Numbered from the stretch's first letter, positions 41,319-50,597 are shown. The stretch is 64,000 bases of DNA from Pseudofrankia nepalensis (GCF_016786305.1 NZ_JADWYV010000014.1); one strand, 5' to 3'. Program-made: numbers and translations. Notes: generated by a model not told the origin, from the letters alone.

Positions 41319-42527
41319 CTAGAACGGGGTGAGTACGAAGGTCAGCTGGGACGGCGCGCGGTCCTCGACGTACGAGGCCTGCCCGCCGACGTCGTCGAAG
41401 GCGAAACCGTAGGCGCGGCCGTTGTCGGTGTGCGCGTGCAGGACCCGCGCGTAGTGGTTGGTCACCGTGTCGCGGTAGAAGACGGCGGGGTCGGCGGTGG
41501 GCTGCGCGGCGTCGGCCAGCAGCGTCGAGCGGTTGAACCCGGCGCCGAGCACGGCCGCGACCGGTCCGGTGACCCCGTCGTTGGGGGCGCCGAGAGCGCC
41601 GTCGCAGAAGAAAACGTCGCGGCTGCTCGGCCGGGCGAACGACGCCACCGGGCCGTCGAAGGTCAGCGTGTCCCCGACCACCCGCCCGGTGACGCGCCGC
41701 CCGGCGGCGTCGACGGCCAGCGGCCGCGACGCGTAGCGGCTCCACACCGCGTCGACGTAGGAGTCGTAGTACGCGGCGGGGAACAGCCCGGCGTCGATGC
41801 CGTGCCCGGGGGCTATCACCCGCAGGTCGTCGACGACCAGCGGGGCGAACGCCGGGATCGCCCGCAGCGCCGCGAAGATCGCGTCCCGGCCGCCGGGCAC
41901 GACCCGGCCCGTGGTCTGGTCACCGTCGCCGTGCAGCCGCAGCAGGAGCGGGACGCTGAACATGTCGACCATGGTGGTGTTGCAGAACATGCCGGCCGCG
42001 TTGTGGGTGAACTCGACGAAGTCGTGCAGCACCGCGTAGCCGGGCGCGTCTCGCACCCAGCCGGCCGGGTACTGCAGCGCCGGCCGGCCGGCACCGTCGG
42101 CGACGACACGGAAATCGAGCCGCGCGCCGATCGAGACGTAGATCCGCCCGGACATCCCGACCGGGATAGCGGCCACGGTGTCGCCGTCGGCCGCCAGCGG
42201 GATCGCGATGTCGGCGCCGTCCACGCCCGCCGCGACCTCGGTGACGCCGCCGTCCGGGCGGCCGTAGACCTGCCGGCCGGTGCTCAGGTCGGTGCCGACG
42301 ACGTAGAACCAGATCTCGCGGTTGGCGTACCGGTAGGTGTGGTTGACGACGACCAGCGGCAGCGGCGTGCCAGGGGTGTGGGCCGGGATCTCGACCGCGG
42401 CCCCGGTGGCGGCGACCAGGCCGGCCTGGCCAGCCCCGCCGCCGCGGGCGGCCGCGAGGACGCCGCCCGCTCCTGCCCCGGCCAGCGCGGCGGCGCCGCC
42501 GCTCAGCAGGGCTCGTCGGTTCAGCAT
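41319..42527 (-). CDS. Secreted glycoside hydrolase family 64 beta-1,3-glucanase
   Basis: A 402-residue exported enzyme of the laminaripentaose-producing beta-1,3-glucanase type. The signal has a twin Arg (MLNRRALLSGGAAALAGAGA). The mature part begins with a thaumatin-like beta domain (LPLVVVNHTYRYANREIWFYVVG). The mixed domain with EFTHNAAGMFCNTTMVDMFS contains the catalytic acidic residues of GH64, and it ends in NHYARVLHAHTDNGRAYGFAFDDVG. The ATG at 42527 follows GAGGAG. It is downstream of the chitinase on the same strand (224 bp), and together they attack fungal walls. Confidence 0.93.
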   Translation of the reverse strand: MLNRRALLSGGAAALAGAGAGGVLAAARGGGAGQAGLVAATGAAVEIPAHTPGTPLPLVVVNHTYRYANREIWFYVVGTDLSTGRQVYGRPDGGVTEVAAGVDGADIAIPLAADGDTVAAIPVGMSGRIYVSIGARLDFRVVADGAGRPALQYPAGWVRDAPGYAVLHDFVEFTHNAAGMFCNTTMVDMFSVPLLLRLHGDGDQTTGRVVPGGRDAIFAALRAIPAFAPLVVDDLRVIAPGHGIDAGLFPAAYYDSYVDAVWSRYASRPLAVDAAGRRVTGRVVGDTLTFDGPVASFARPSSRDVFFCDGALGAPNDGVTGPVAAVLGAGFNRSTLLADAAQPTADPAVFYRDTVTNHYARVLHAHTDNGRAYGFAFDDVGGQASYVEDRAPSQLTFVLTPF

Positions 42528-42598
42528 CACGGGTCTCCTCGATGGTGACTGATGGCGACGCTCTCGGATGGCGACGTTCTCGGACGGCGCCCACGGCA

Positions 42599-42629
42599 CC
42601 GGTGCCGCCGGCGTTGAGGGCGGCACCGG
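42599..42629 (-). terminator. Hairpin between chitinase and glucanase genes
   Basis: A perfect 11-bp stem: 42599-42609 (CCGGTGCCGCC) pairs with 42619-42629, 9-nt loop. It may end or attenuate the GH18 transcript before GH64, or protect mRNA ends. Confidence 0.55.
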
Positions 42630-42751
42630 CACCGACGGCGTCGGCCCCACAGGGGCGACGGCGCCGGGGTGTCGACGGCGCCCCGGGGAGGGGGAACGGA
42701 GGGGGCGCCGGCGACGCCGGCCGCGGCGGGGTGGCCGCGGCCGGGGCCGGG

Positions 42752-44272
42752 TCAGCCGGTGGAGCCGGCGGCGAAGATCCGGGTGAACTCCAGCGGCTGC
42801 TGGGCGAGGCTGCTGCAGGTCGGCTGGGCGTAGTCGGCCGGGCCCCCGGGGCACGGCTGGTCCCGGGTCAGCGACCACATGGACCACCAGGCCAGGTCGT
42901 GCGCCACGGCGAACGCGGCGACCTGCCGGGCGTCGGACGGCCGGAACACCTCGGTCCGCACGTCGTTGACCCCGATCATCGGGGTGACGGCGAGCCGCGA
43001 CCAGGCCTCGGCGTCCGAGAGCCCGAACACGCCCTTCACCTGGGCCTGCGTGGCGGTCACCGCGTCGATGGCGTAGGCGCCCATCCGGCCCTCCGGGTTC
43101 GGCGCCGCGCCGTCGCCGTAGTCCATCGCCATGACATTGACCGCGTCGACCCGTACACCGCGCTCCCGCGCGTTCTCCAGCAGCGCCACGCCCGGCTGGG
43201 TCAGCTCCGACGGCAGCACCGGGAGCGTGAACGACACGTCCAGCTCCCGCCCCTGGGCCGCCGCGGCCCGCTGGAGCTGGGCGATGGCCTGGGCACGCCG
43301 GTCGTTCGCCGCCGTGTCGGGCAGCGACGAGCCCTCGATGTCGAAGTCCACCCTGGTCAGCCCGTAGGTACTGATCACCTCGCCGTAGGCGGCGGCCAGC
43401 GCCGCCGGGCTGGCGCAGGCGTGCGCCAGCTCGGTGCCGTTCGCGCCGCCGAACGAGACCCGGACGTCGCCGCCGAGCTCGCGCAGCCGGCCGATCTGGC
43501 CGGGGACCCCGTCCTGGCCCAGCTCGGACACGCCGCCCCATCTGGGGTCGCAGCCGCCACCGCCGGCGAGCACGAACGCCAGCGTGTAGGTGCGCACCCC
43601 GGTAGCCCGCGCGGCCGAGACCAGGTCGAACGGCGGGTACAGCGAGGTGTCGATGTAGGGCGCGAAGCGGTCGGACCCGCCGCCGGGTGGCGTGCTGGCG
43701 GGCGGCGCGGTGGTCGCCGCCGGCCCCGACGGGGTCGTGACCGGGCCGGTCGGCCCGCTCGTCGCCGGCGCGGACGGCGGCGCGGAGGTGGTGGCCGAAG
43801 GCGGCGTGGACGAAGGCGCCGGCCCGTCGCCGCCGGCGGGCGCGCACGGGCTGCCGTCGATCCGGCACCCGGTCGGGTCGCTGACCCCGCCCGGCTGGCT
43901 CACCACGAAACCGACGTCGACCGTGGCGCCGGGCGCGAGCTCGGGCTGCCACGACGGCGGGGTGACGGTCACGTGCCGGCCCTCGACCCGATGGCCAGCA
44001 TTCCACAGCGACGTGAGCCGCGCGCCGGCGGGCAGGTCGAACTCGAGGGTGAACCCGCGGGCCGACCCGGTCGTGTTCGTCACCCGGTACTGGGCGGAGT
44101 AGCCGGTCTCCCAGTCCACCGTCCGCGAGTACGCCGCCGCGAAGCCGGCGGCCGACGCGGTGCCGGGGATGGTGAGGGCCAGGACGAGCCCGGTCACCGC
44201 CGCCAGCGCGACCGCCGTGCCGGAGACGACCTGTCGGCGGCGCCGGCGGTGCCGGCCCTGCTTCGACGACAT
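42752..44272 (-). CDS. Secreted GH18 chitinase with N-terminal CBM2
   Basis: A 506-residue exported protein. The signal peptide has an Arg-rich N-region (RHRRRRRQ) and ends ASA (about residue 41). A CBM2-type module follows (about 42-140: YRVTNTTGSARGFTLEFDLP, WNAGHRVEG, PELAPGATVDVGF), then a Pro/Ser/Thr linker (about 145-200). The GH18 catalytic barrel contains VRVSFGGANG and the core motif RVDFDIEG with the acid Glu, then VNVMAMDYGDG. The order and linker match Streptomyces-type ChiC/ChiD-like chitinases. The ribosome site is GAGGAGGTCAC. It lies 91 bp downstream of the histidine kinase gene, suggesting control by that system. Confidence 0.94.
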   Translation of the reverse strand: MSSKQGRHRRRRRQVVSGTAVALAAVTGLVLALTIPGTASAAGFAAAYSRTVDWETGYSAQYRVTNTTGSARGFTLEFDLPAGARLTSLWNAGHRVEGRHVTVTPPSWQPELAPGATVDVGFVVSQPGGVSDPTGCRIDGSPCAPAGGDGPAPSSTPPSATTSAPPSAPATSGPTGPVTTPSGPAATTAPPASTPPGGGSDRFAPYIDTSLYPPFDLVSAARATGVRTYTLAFVLAGGGGCDPRWGGVSELGQDGVPGQIGRLRELGGDVRVSFGGANGTELAHACASPAALAAAYGEVISTYGLTRVDFDIEGSSLPDTAANDRRAQAIAQLQRAAAAQGRELDVSFTLPVLPSELTQPGVALLENARERGVRVDAVNVMAMDYGDGAAPNPEGRMGAYAIDAVTATQAQVKGVFGLSDAEAWSRLAVTPMIGVNDVRTEVFRPSDARQVAAFAVAHDLAWWSMWSLTRDQPCPGGPADYAQPTCSSLAQQPLEFTRIFAAGSTG

Positions 44273-44294
44273 CGTGATGTGACCTCCTCGGTGT

Positions 44295-44311
44295 GCGTCC
44301 GCGGCGGACGC
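44295..44311. promoter_or_regulatory. 17-nt palindrome in the chitinase leader
   Basis: GCGTCCGC-G-GCGGACGC, a perfect 8-bp dyad, 23 bp upstream of the GH18 start and after the kinase stop. It could be an operator for chitinase control or an RNA hairpin attenuating read-through from the kinase gene. Confidence 0.4.
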
Positions 44312-44363
44312 TAGCCAGCGCGCGGGCCGGCGCCCCGTGGCCTGAGGAAGCCGAGAAGGTCTC

Positions 44364-45722
44364 TTAGGGCTGGCTTAGGGAAGGCCGCCGCCGGCGCGCC
44401 GCGGCCGGGCCGGGGGTGGTGCGCAGGCGCAGCCGGAGGTCGGCGCCGCCGAGGCCGGACCGCCCGATCGCCAGCTCGCCGCCGGTCGAGTCGGCCACCC
44501 GCCGGGCGATGTCGAGCCCGAGCCCCGTCGAGCCCGCGCCGCCCGCCCCGGCGCCCCGCCGGACCGCCTCGGCCGGGTCCGCGATGCCCGGCCCCGCGTC
44601 CGCGACCACGATGGTGACGGCGTCCGCGGTGACCGACAGCGCGACCCCGAACCCGACGCCCTCGCCGGTGTGCTGGAACACGTTGCCCAGCAGGGCGTCC
44701 AGCGCGGCGACCAGCTCGGCCCTGGCGACGGGCACCGGCGCGCTCTCGTCCGCCCCGGTCAGCCACCAGGGGCGTCCCTGGTCCTCGGCGAGCGCCGACC
44801 AGAACGCGACCCGGTCGCGGACGACGTCGGCCGCGTCGCAGCCCCGGGCGACCGGCCCGCCGGCGCCGCGCTCGCGCGCCGCCCGGATGATCAGATCGAC
44901 CTCGCGCTCGAGGCGGTCGACGGCCTGCTGGACCTGATCGGCCGAGCCGTCGTCGGCCAGGGCGGCGGCACCGAGGCGCAACGCGGTCAGCGGCGTCCTG
45001 AGCCGATGGGACAGGTCGGCCGCCAGCTCCCGCTCGGCGGCCAGCAGATCGCGGACCCGGTCGGCCATGGCGTTGAACGCGACGGCCGCGTCCCGCACCT
45101 CCGGTGGCGCCCCGGCGTCCGACGCCGGCGCGCGGGCGTCGAGGTCGCCGGCGCCCAGGCGGCGGGCCGCGGCGGCGAGCCCACGGGTCGCCCGCACGGT
45201 GCGGCTGCCCAGCCGGTCGGCGACCAGCACCGAGATCGCCACCAGTCCCGCCGCCAGCCCGCCGAGCACCAGCCAGGCGGCGTGTACTCCCTGGTTCATG
45301 GCCGAGGCGGGCACGAACACCTCGACCACCGCGATCCGCGCGTCGCTCACCGCGACCGGGCGCAGCAGCGCCGAGCCGCCCGGCACCTCGACCACCGCCG
45401 CCCGCCCGCTCGTCGCCACGGCGGCGAGCTGGTCCCGCCGGGTCCTCGACGGGCCGATCGCGCTCAGCGCGCCGTCGGCGTCCGGCACGTGGACCGCGGC
45501 CAGGCCGTCGGCTCCGCCGGGGCTGGCCGCGAGTGCCCGGTCCAGGGCGGCCCGGTCGGTGGTGATCGCCAGTGCCGGGCCGAGCTCGGCGGCGGTCCGC
45601 TCCGCCTGGGCGAAGGCCCGGTCACGCGCCGTCTGGGCCACGATCAGCGCGAGCGGCACCAGGAAGGCCAGCGCCACCATCGACGTGACCGCGATCGAGA
45701 GCCGGATCAGTTCCCGCCTCAC
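44364..45722 (-). CDS. Two-component sensor histidine kinase
   Basis: A 452-residue membrane kinase. Two transmembrane helices (about 10-32 and 150-172) flank a roughly 115-residue extracellular sensor. HAMP (RATRGLAAAARRLGAGDLDA), HisKA with phosphoacceptor His in LSHRLRTPLTALRL, and HATPase with N-box, DAGPGIADPAEAV and GLGLDIARRVADSTGGEL follow. The GTG start overlaps the response-regulator stop (GTGA), so the two are co-translated. The adjacent chitinase and glucanase suggest sensing of wall oligosaccharides (inference). Confidence 0.94.
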   Translation of the reverse strand: MRRELIRLSIAVTSMVALAFLVPLALIVAQTARDRAFAQAERTAAELGPALAITTDRAALDRALAASPGGADGLAAVHVPDADGALSAIGPSRTRRDQLAAVATSGRAAVVEVPGGSALLRPVAVSDARIAVVEVFVPASAMNQGVHAAWLVLGGLAAGLVAISVLVADRLGSRTVRATRGLAAAARRLGAGDLDARAPASDAGAPPEVRDAAVAFNAMADRVRDLLAAERELAADLSHRLRTPLTALRLGAAALADDGSADQVQQAVDRLEREVDLIIRAARERGAGGPVARGCDAADVVRDRVAFWSALAEDQGRPWWLTGADESAPVPVARAELVAALDALLGNVFQHTGEGVGFGVALSVTADAVTIVVADAGPGIADPAEAVRRGAGAGGAGSTGLGLDIARRVADSTGGELAIGRSGLGGADLRLRLRTTPGPAAARRRRPSLSQP

Positions 45723-46426
45723 GACTCGGGCGCCTCGAGCTTCACGCCCACGCCGCGCACCGTGCGCAGGTAGCGCGGCCTCGCCGCGGTCTCGCCCAGC
45801 TTGCGCCGCAGCCACGACAGGTGGACGTCGATGGTCTGGTCGCCGCCGTAGGCCTGGCGCCACACCGCCGCGAGCAGCTCGCCCCGGGCGACCACCTCCC
45901 CGGGCCGGGCGGCGAGGTAGGCCAGCAGGTCGAACTCCCGCCGGGTGAGATCCAGCGGCGCGCCGGCCAACGTCGCCGTCCGGCGGCGGACGTCGACCGC
46001 CAGCTCTCCGACCCGCAGGGGCGGCCTCGTCGTGACCTCGTCCGGAGCCCGGCCAGGACCTTGCGGACGTGTCCGGCGCAGCACGGCGGCGACCCGAGCG
46101 GCCAGATGCGCCGGCGTGAACGGCTTGACGAGGTAGTCGTCCGCGCCGCTGTTGAGCAGCCGCACGATGCTGGCGTCGTCGTCGCGCGCCGTGGCGACCA
46201 CCACCGGCACGTCCGTGACGCCGCGCAGCATCCGCAGCACGGCGGCGCCGTCGAGGTCGGGCAGACCCAGGTCGAGCACGACCAGGTCACAGCCGACCTG
46301 GGTGACCTCGCGGATCGCGTCCAGGGCGGCGCCGGCGCTGCGAACCGCGTGCCCGGCGGCGGCGAGATGGCGCACCAGCGCCGCCCGCACCGCCGGATCG
46401 TCCTCGACCACCAGCACTGTCGCCAT
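45719..46426 (-). CDS. OmpR-family response regulator
   Basis: A 235-residue regulator. The receiver domain (residues 1-118) has the acidic pair Glu 8/Asp 9-10, phosphorylated Asp 52 (VVLDLGLPD), Thr/Ala switch region and Lys 101 (YLVKPF). The winged-helix DNA-binding domain (about 135-232) has LTRREFDLLAYLA, TIDVHLSWLRRKLG and YLRTVRGVGVKLE. The ATG at 46426 is chosen as the canonical receiver start. It is upstream of its kinase with 4-bp overlap and divergent from a small membrane protein gene 28 bp away, which may share its control region. Confidence 0.95.
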   Translation of the reverse strand: MATVLVVEDDPAVRAALVRHLAAAGHAVRSAGAALDAIREVTQVGCDLVVLDLGLPDLDGAAVLRMLRGVTDVPVVVATARDDDASIVRLLNSGADDYLVKPFTPAHLAARVAAVLRRTRPQGPGRAPDEVTTRPPLRVGELAVDVRRRTATLAGAPLDLTRREFDLLAYLAARPGEVVARGELLAAVWRQAYGGDQTIDVHLSWLRRKLGETAARPRYLRTVRGVGVKLEAPES

Positions 46427-46454
46427 ATCGCCGTACCGTAGGCCGCCGTCCCCG

Positions 46455-47060
46455 ATGCCCGGCATGTACCCTGCCGGCGTGGCCAGGACGCTGCGCCGTC
46501 TCGCCCTGTGGACCGTCGGCACCGGCCTGGCCGTTCTGGTCTCCTGGTTCGGGGTCCAGCGGGCGCTGTCCGCCGACGCGGTCGCGGACGTTCCGGGCGT
46601 CGTCCCCGTCACCCGATCCGCGTCCCCCAGCGCGGCTGTGTCCCCGGTCGGCCCGGCGGCGTCGCCCGGCCCGGCGGCCGGGACGCCCGGACCCGCCGAG
46701 AGCGGGCCAGGGCCCGGATCCGGACCGGACGGGGCGGCCTGGCCTGCCGGGACGGGCCCAGCGACCGCGGCCGCCAGCGCGGCGGGGCCCTCGGCGGGGC
46801 CGGCCGCGCAGCCGCCCACGCCGGTACAGACGGCGCCCGGCGGCCCGGACATCCAGAGCTACCAGCTGACCGGCGGCCGGGTCGTGCTGGAGATGACCGC
46901 GACCTCCGCGCGGCTGGTGTCCGCCACGCCGGAGCCGGACTGGCGGGTCCAGGCCTGGCAGGCGGAAGGCTGGCTGCGGGTGGATTTCAGCCGCGACGGG
47001 GCCACCTCGTCCTGTTTCGTCACCTGGAACGGGCATCCACCCATGGTGCAGACCACCTGA
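46455..47060 (+). CDS. Membrane-anchored hypothetical protein, Pro/Ala-rich linker
   Basis: About 201 residues. One N-terminal transmembrane or signal-anchor helix (LALWTVGTGLAVLVSWFGV), a long Pro/Ala/Gly-rich linker (about 45-125), then a compact C-terminal domain of about 70 residues (SYQLTGGRVVLEMTATSARL, DWRVQAWQAEGWLRVDFS, SSCFVTWNGHPP). I do not recognise the family. Its position opposite the response-regulator gene suggests a partner or target of that system (inference). In-frame starts exist at 46455, 46464 and GTG 46479. Confidence 0.7.
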   Translation: MPGMYPAGVARTLRRLALWTVGTGLAVLVSWFGVQRALSADAVADVPGVVPVTRSASPSAAVSPVGPAASPGPAAGTPGPAESGPGPGSGPDGAAWPAGTGPATAAASAAGPSAGPAAQPPTPVQTAPGGPDIQSYQLTGGRVVLEMTATSARLVSATPEPDWRVQAWQAEGWLRVDFSRDGATSSCFVTWNGHPPMVQTT

Positions 47061-47464
47061 CCGGAGAAAGGGATGTGCGGTGTGCTGAGTACCAGCGTCG
47101 CGGCGTCCATGACTTTCGTTGTCCGCGGGCTGCTCCGGGTGGCGCGTGCGCGTGCGCGCTCGGGTGCGTGGTGGGTTACTCTCTGCCTCGTCAGCGGTTC
47201 TCGGCCGAGATCGGCGTGAGCTGACGCGGCTTTTTCTTATCGCCGAACTGGCTGGTCCGCCCGGTTTCGGGCGTGCCGGCGGGTGGCGCGATGCTATTCG
47301 TCTCGCGGTGGTTGTTCGCCGTGCCCGGTGGTCTTTCCTGTCGGGTGCGTTCTGTCCCGTGCGCCTGTTGCTGGTTTTCTTTTTCTGCTCGCGCGCTGTT
47401 TCAGCGCGCTCTGTGTCGGCCGGTCCGGTGTGCGCACCGGGGACCTTTCTCGGGGGGATGGGAC
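47061..47464 (+). other. 400-bp leader region before the large-protein cluster
   Basis: No gene seen. The plus strand is pyrimidine-rich around 47340-47390 (GGTTTTCTTTTTCTGC). A perfect hairpin lies at 47391-47409 and a GGGGGG ribosome site before GTG 47465. A long untranslated leader with RNA-level control is plausible. The frame open from 47273 into the large gene has a Cys/Phe/Ser-rich composition unlike its continuation. Confidence 0.4.
47391..47409 (+). promoter_or_regulatory. Leader hairpin upstream of the DUF6603-like gene
   Basis: GCGCGCTG-TTT-CAGCGCGC, a perfect 8-bp stem with a 3-nt loop, 55 bp before the GTG start and directly after a T-rich run on the sense strand. It could attenuate or stabilise the transcript of the four-gene cluster. 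Confidence 0.45.
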
Positions 47465-50400
47465 GTGACCGTCCGGGTGGATGAACTGCGTGACCTGCTG
47501 AGCGCGGCCGACGGTGACGGCCGGCCGGCCGGTGTGGACGGGACCGTCGAGCTGCCCCGGGATCTGGTCGGGTCGGATGGGCTGGCGGAGGTGTTGCGCC
47601 GGGTGTGCCCGCCTGGCCCGGGGGACGGGCGGTTCCTGCCCTTGGAGCCGCTGGCGGGTGACCCGGACGGGTTGTGGATCTCGGGGCGGTTGACCGGGGA
47701 GATGGGCGGTCCGGTACCGGTCCGGGTGGCGTTCGAGCGGGACGGCCGGGACGGCACGGCGGTGGCGGGCGCGCGGGTGACGATCGGGCCGGCGGGCTGG
47801 CGGCTGACGGTCCGGGAACTGGCCGGTCTGGTGGGCGCGGACTGCCCGGATCTGCCGGGCGGGCTGGCGGAGCTGACCGGCCTGACGTTGGACCACCACG
47901 AGCTGACCGGGACGCGGATCGCGGCGGGTACTGGGCCGGATGGCCGGGTCGCGGTCGTCGTCGTGCCGGACGACGTTCCCCGGAAAGCCGGAACGGCGCG
48001 CGGGAAGCGCAAGAGTACCGCTGGTAGCGGGTCGCTGCCTGGCGGCGCGTTGCGGATGGTGGTCGCCGAGGGCGCCGGGGGATCCGGCTGGCAGGTGCTG
48101 TCGGCGAGTCGTCCGGTGCCGGCGGCGGAGGGTGCGCGGCTCGCCGCCCGCCTGGCGGAGATCGGCGACGCGCCGGTGCCGGCGGCGCTCGGTGCCGGGC
48201 TGGTCGGCGCCGGTGACTGGCTGGTGCTGTCCGGGGCGGGGGCGCCGGTCGTGGTGCCGCTGCGCCGGCGCGGCCCGGCTGGCGCGGCGGGGGGCGCGGC
48301 CCGCGGGCAGTGGCCGCCCGCCGGCGGGGGGCGTCGGGCGGGGCGCGCGCCGCGGCGGCCGGGGCCGGTCGCGATGCTCAGCGCCCGGGACGGCGGGTTC
48401 GTGGTCGTGGTTCCGCCGCGGACGCGGGCCGGCCGGCTGACGGTCACGGCGATGCCGGCGCCGGCGCGGCTGCCCGCGGGCCGGGGCTGGACCGATCCCG
48501 GTGTGCCCGCCGGGGGACAGGGCGTGAGCATCAACTACGAGAACCCGCCCTTGCGGGTCGCGGGCGCGTTGTCCCCGTTCCCCACCACCGATCCGGACTA
48601 CGCGGCGACCGTCGCCGGGGTGGTCATGGTCGATATCGGGGTGCTCAACGGGACGGCGATGGGCGCCTACGTCGTCGAGAAGCTCGGAGGGTCGCCGTCG
48701 TTCTTCGGCTTTGGGTCTCTGGGCCGGGACAAGGGAATCGGCCCGCTGGCTTTCCAGGTCCGCGGGATCGCCGCGGGTATGGGGTGGAACAGCGCGATCC
48801 GGGTTCCGCAGGCCACGTCGGTGGCCGACTTCCCCTTCCTGGTCGCGCTGGACAATCCGGGGGAGATCGGGGCGGACGAGGAGGGCCTGTCGGACCCGAT
48901 GGAGGTGCTGCGGGTCCTGACCGGCGGTGCCCACCCGTGGGTGCGGCCGTCGCGGGGTGACCTGTGGGTGGCGGCGGGCCTGGCGTTCAGCTGCTTCGAG
49001 ACGATCTTCGGCCGGGCGATGCTGCTGGTGCAGGCCGGCAACGACCTGACGATCGCGCTCATCGGGATCGGGGGCACCGAGTTCCCGCGGCACGGCGACA
49101 AGAAGTACGCCCGGCTGGAGCTCGCGGTCGAACTGGTGCTGCGGCCGGTGGCCGGGGAGCTCAGTCTTGGCGCGGCGCTCACGCCGAACTCCTACGTGTT
49201 CGACGACGACTGCGCGATTCACGGCGGGGTCGGGCTGAAGGTGTGGTTCGGGGCGCACCCGCAGGCCGGGGACTTCGCGCTGAGCATGGGTGGCTACCAC
49301 CCCAGCTACGACGTCCCGGTGGGCTATCCGAAGAACGAGCGGCTCGGGATCACCTGGGGTCTCGGGTCGAAGGTGACCGTCGTCGGCGGCGGCTACTTCG
49401 CGATCACCCCGTCGGCGGTGATGGCCGGCGGCCGGCTGGAGGTGAAGTTCCACTCGGGCGCGCTGCGCGCCTGGCTGACGGCCTACGCGGACGCCCTCGT
49501 GCAGTGGGACCCGTTCCGGTTCGACATCGCGATCGGGGTCTCGGTCGGGGTCTCCGCGACCATCAAGGTCTGGTTCGTCCGGATCTCGATCACCGTCGAG
49601 ATCGGGGCGGACCTGCGGGTGTGGGGGCCGCCGACCGGCGGTGAGGCGAAGGTCAGTCTCTGGTTCGTGTCGTTCACGATCGGCTTCGGTGCCGACCGTG
49701 ACCGGATGCCGCCGCCGCTGGCCTGGAACGAGTTCGCCCGGATGCTTCCGCCGCCTGACGCGGCGGTGCGGGTGGTGCCGGTCTCCGGGCTGGTCGCCGA
49801 CGGGTACGACGAGGACGGCCGGCGCGGTGGCGCGCAGGCGCCGTGGCAGGTCTCGGAGTCCGGGTTCACGTTCAGCACCGACTCGGCGGTGCCGGTCAGC
49901 GGCATCTACCTCGACACCGCGCAGACTCCGGCCGTCCGCGGGGACAGGCTCGACATCCGGCCGATGCAGCAGGAGGACCTCGCCAGCTCGCACCGGGTGA
50001 CGCTGACCCGCGACGCGCAGGCGGGTGACCTGTCGCGCTGGTCGGTGACGGAAACCCGGGCGAGCGTGCCACAGGCGATGTGGGGGACCGGCCGGGGCGA
50101 GGTTCTCCCGCAGCCCGGCGAGCAGTTGGTCCACGACCAGCTCACCGGCGCCCACTACACCTCCCCGCCGGTCGACTACGGCACCTCCACCGGCTACATG
50201 TCCGAGCAGGCGCTTGCCTTCGACCCGCTTCCGGACGACGGGCCGATGCCGCTGGACCCGGACGCACGGCCCGGGCCGGCGCCGGTCCACGAGGACGGCA
50301 CGATCGCGCTGATCGTGGCCGGAGTGGACGCGCCGGAACGGCGCGCCGCCCGGACGCAGCTCGCGGCGGCGCTGACCGGGTTCGGCCTGGACCTCGGCGA

Positions 50401-50479
50401 CCTCGACGCCGAGCTGCCCGGCTACGCCCGCGCCGCGGCGACCGCGTTCACCGCGGAACCGATGCTCGTCCCCGCCTGA
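47465..50479 (+). CDS. DUF6603-like giant protein, gene 1 of large-protein cluster
   Basis: A 1004-residue protein of unknown function. N-terminal about 260 residues are alternating strands and turns. A Pro/Arg/Gly-rich linker covers about 265-310. The large middle (about 350-770) matches what I recall of DUF6603 proteins: FGFGSLGRDKGIGPLAFQV, GIAAGMGWNSAIRVP, then repeated amphipathic beta-strands (ALRAWLTAYADALVQWDPF, FDIAIGVSVGVSATIKVWF, VSLWFVSFTIGFGAD) suggesting a long beta-sheet or groove with a greasy face. The C-terminal part (about 780-1000) is beta-rich and ends with a helical ALTGFGLDLGDLDAELP segment. No signal peptide or membrane helix. GTG 47465 with GGGGGG upstream is the chosen start. 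Confidence 0.82.
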   Translation: MTVRVDELRDLLSAADGDGRPAGVDGTVELPRDLVGSDGLAEVLRRVCPPGPGDGRFLPLEPLAGDPDGLWISGRLTGEMGGPVPVRVAFERDGRDGTAVAGARVTIGPAGWRLTVRELAGLVGADCPDLPGGLAELTGLTLDHHELTGTRIAAGTGPDGRVAVVVVPDDVPRKAGTARGKRKSTAGSGSLPGGALRMVVAEGAGGSGWQVLSASRPVPAAEGARLAARLAEIGDAPVPAALGAGLVGAGDWLVLSGAGAPVVVPLRRRGPAGAAGGAARGQWPPAGGGRRAGRAPRRPGPVAMLSARDGGFVVVVPPRTRAGRLTVTAMPAPARLPAGRGWTDPGVPAGGQGVSINYENPPLRVAGALSPFPTTDPDYAATVAGVVMVDIGVLNGTAMGAYVVEKLGGSPSFFGFGSLGRDKGIGPLAFQVRGIAAGMGWNSAIRVPQATSVADFPFLVALDNPGEIGADEEGLSDPMEVLRVLTGGAHPWVRPSRGDLWVAAGLAFSCFETIFGRAMLLVQAGNDLTIALIGIGGTEFPRHGDKKYARLELAVELVLRPVAGELSLGAALTPNSYVFDDDCAIHGGVGLKVWFGAHPQAGDFALSMGGYHPSYDVPVGYPKNERLGITWGLGSKVTVVGGGYFAITPSAVMAGGRLEVKFHSGALRAWLTAYADALVQWDPFRFDIAIGVSVGVSATIKVWFVRISITVEIGADLRVWGPPTGGEAKVSLWFVSFTIGFGADRDRMPPPLAWNEFARMLPPPDAAVRVVPVSGLVADGYDEDGRRGGAQAPWQVSESGFTFSTDSAVPVSGIYLDTAQTPAVRGDRLDIRPMQQEDLASSHRVTLTRDAQAGDLSRWSVTETRASVPQAMWGTGRGEVLPQPGEQLVHDQLTGAHYTSPPVDYGTSTGYMSEQALAFDPLPDDGPMPLDPDARPGPAPVHEDGTIALIVAGVDAPERRAARTQLAAALTGFGLDLGDLDAELPGYARAAATAFTAEPMLVPA

Positions 50480-50597
50480 CGGCGGCGACCCGTCCCGCCT
50501 GCTCCGTGTTCCCGCCGATGCCGTTCCTGTCGACGTCGTGGCTGTCGACGCCGTACCCGCCGATGTCCGTACCGAGCCGCTGAAAGGCGATGCCGCC

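Noticed and set aside
46455..47060. Reading the Pro/Ala-rich membrane protein as a PASTA or lipoprotein sensor
   Set aside because: No lipobox cysteine and no PASTA-type repeat; only a single helix, linker and a small unknown domain.
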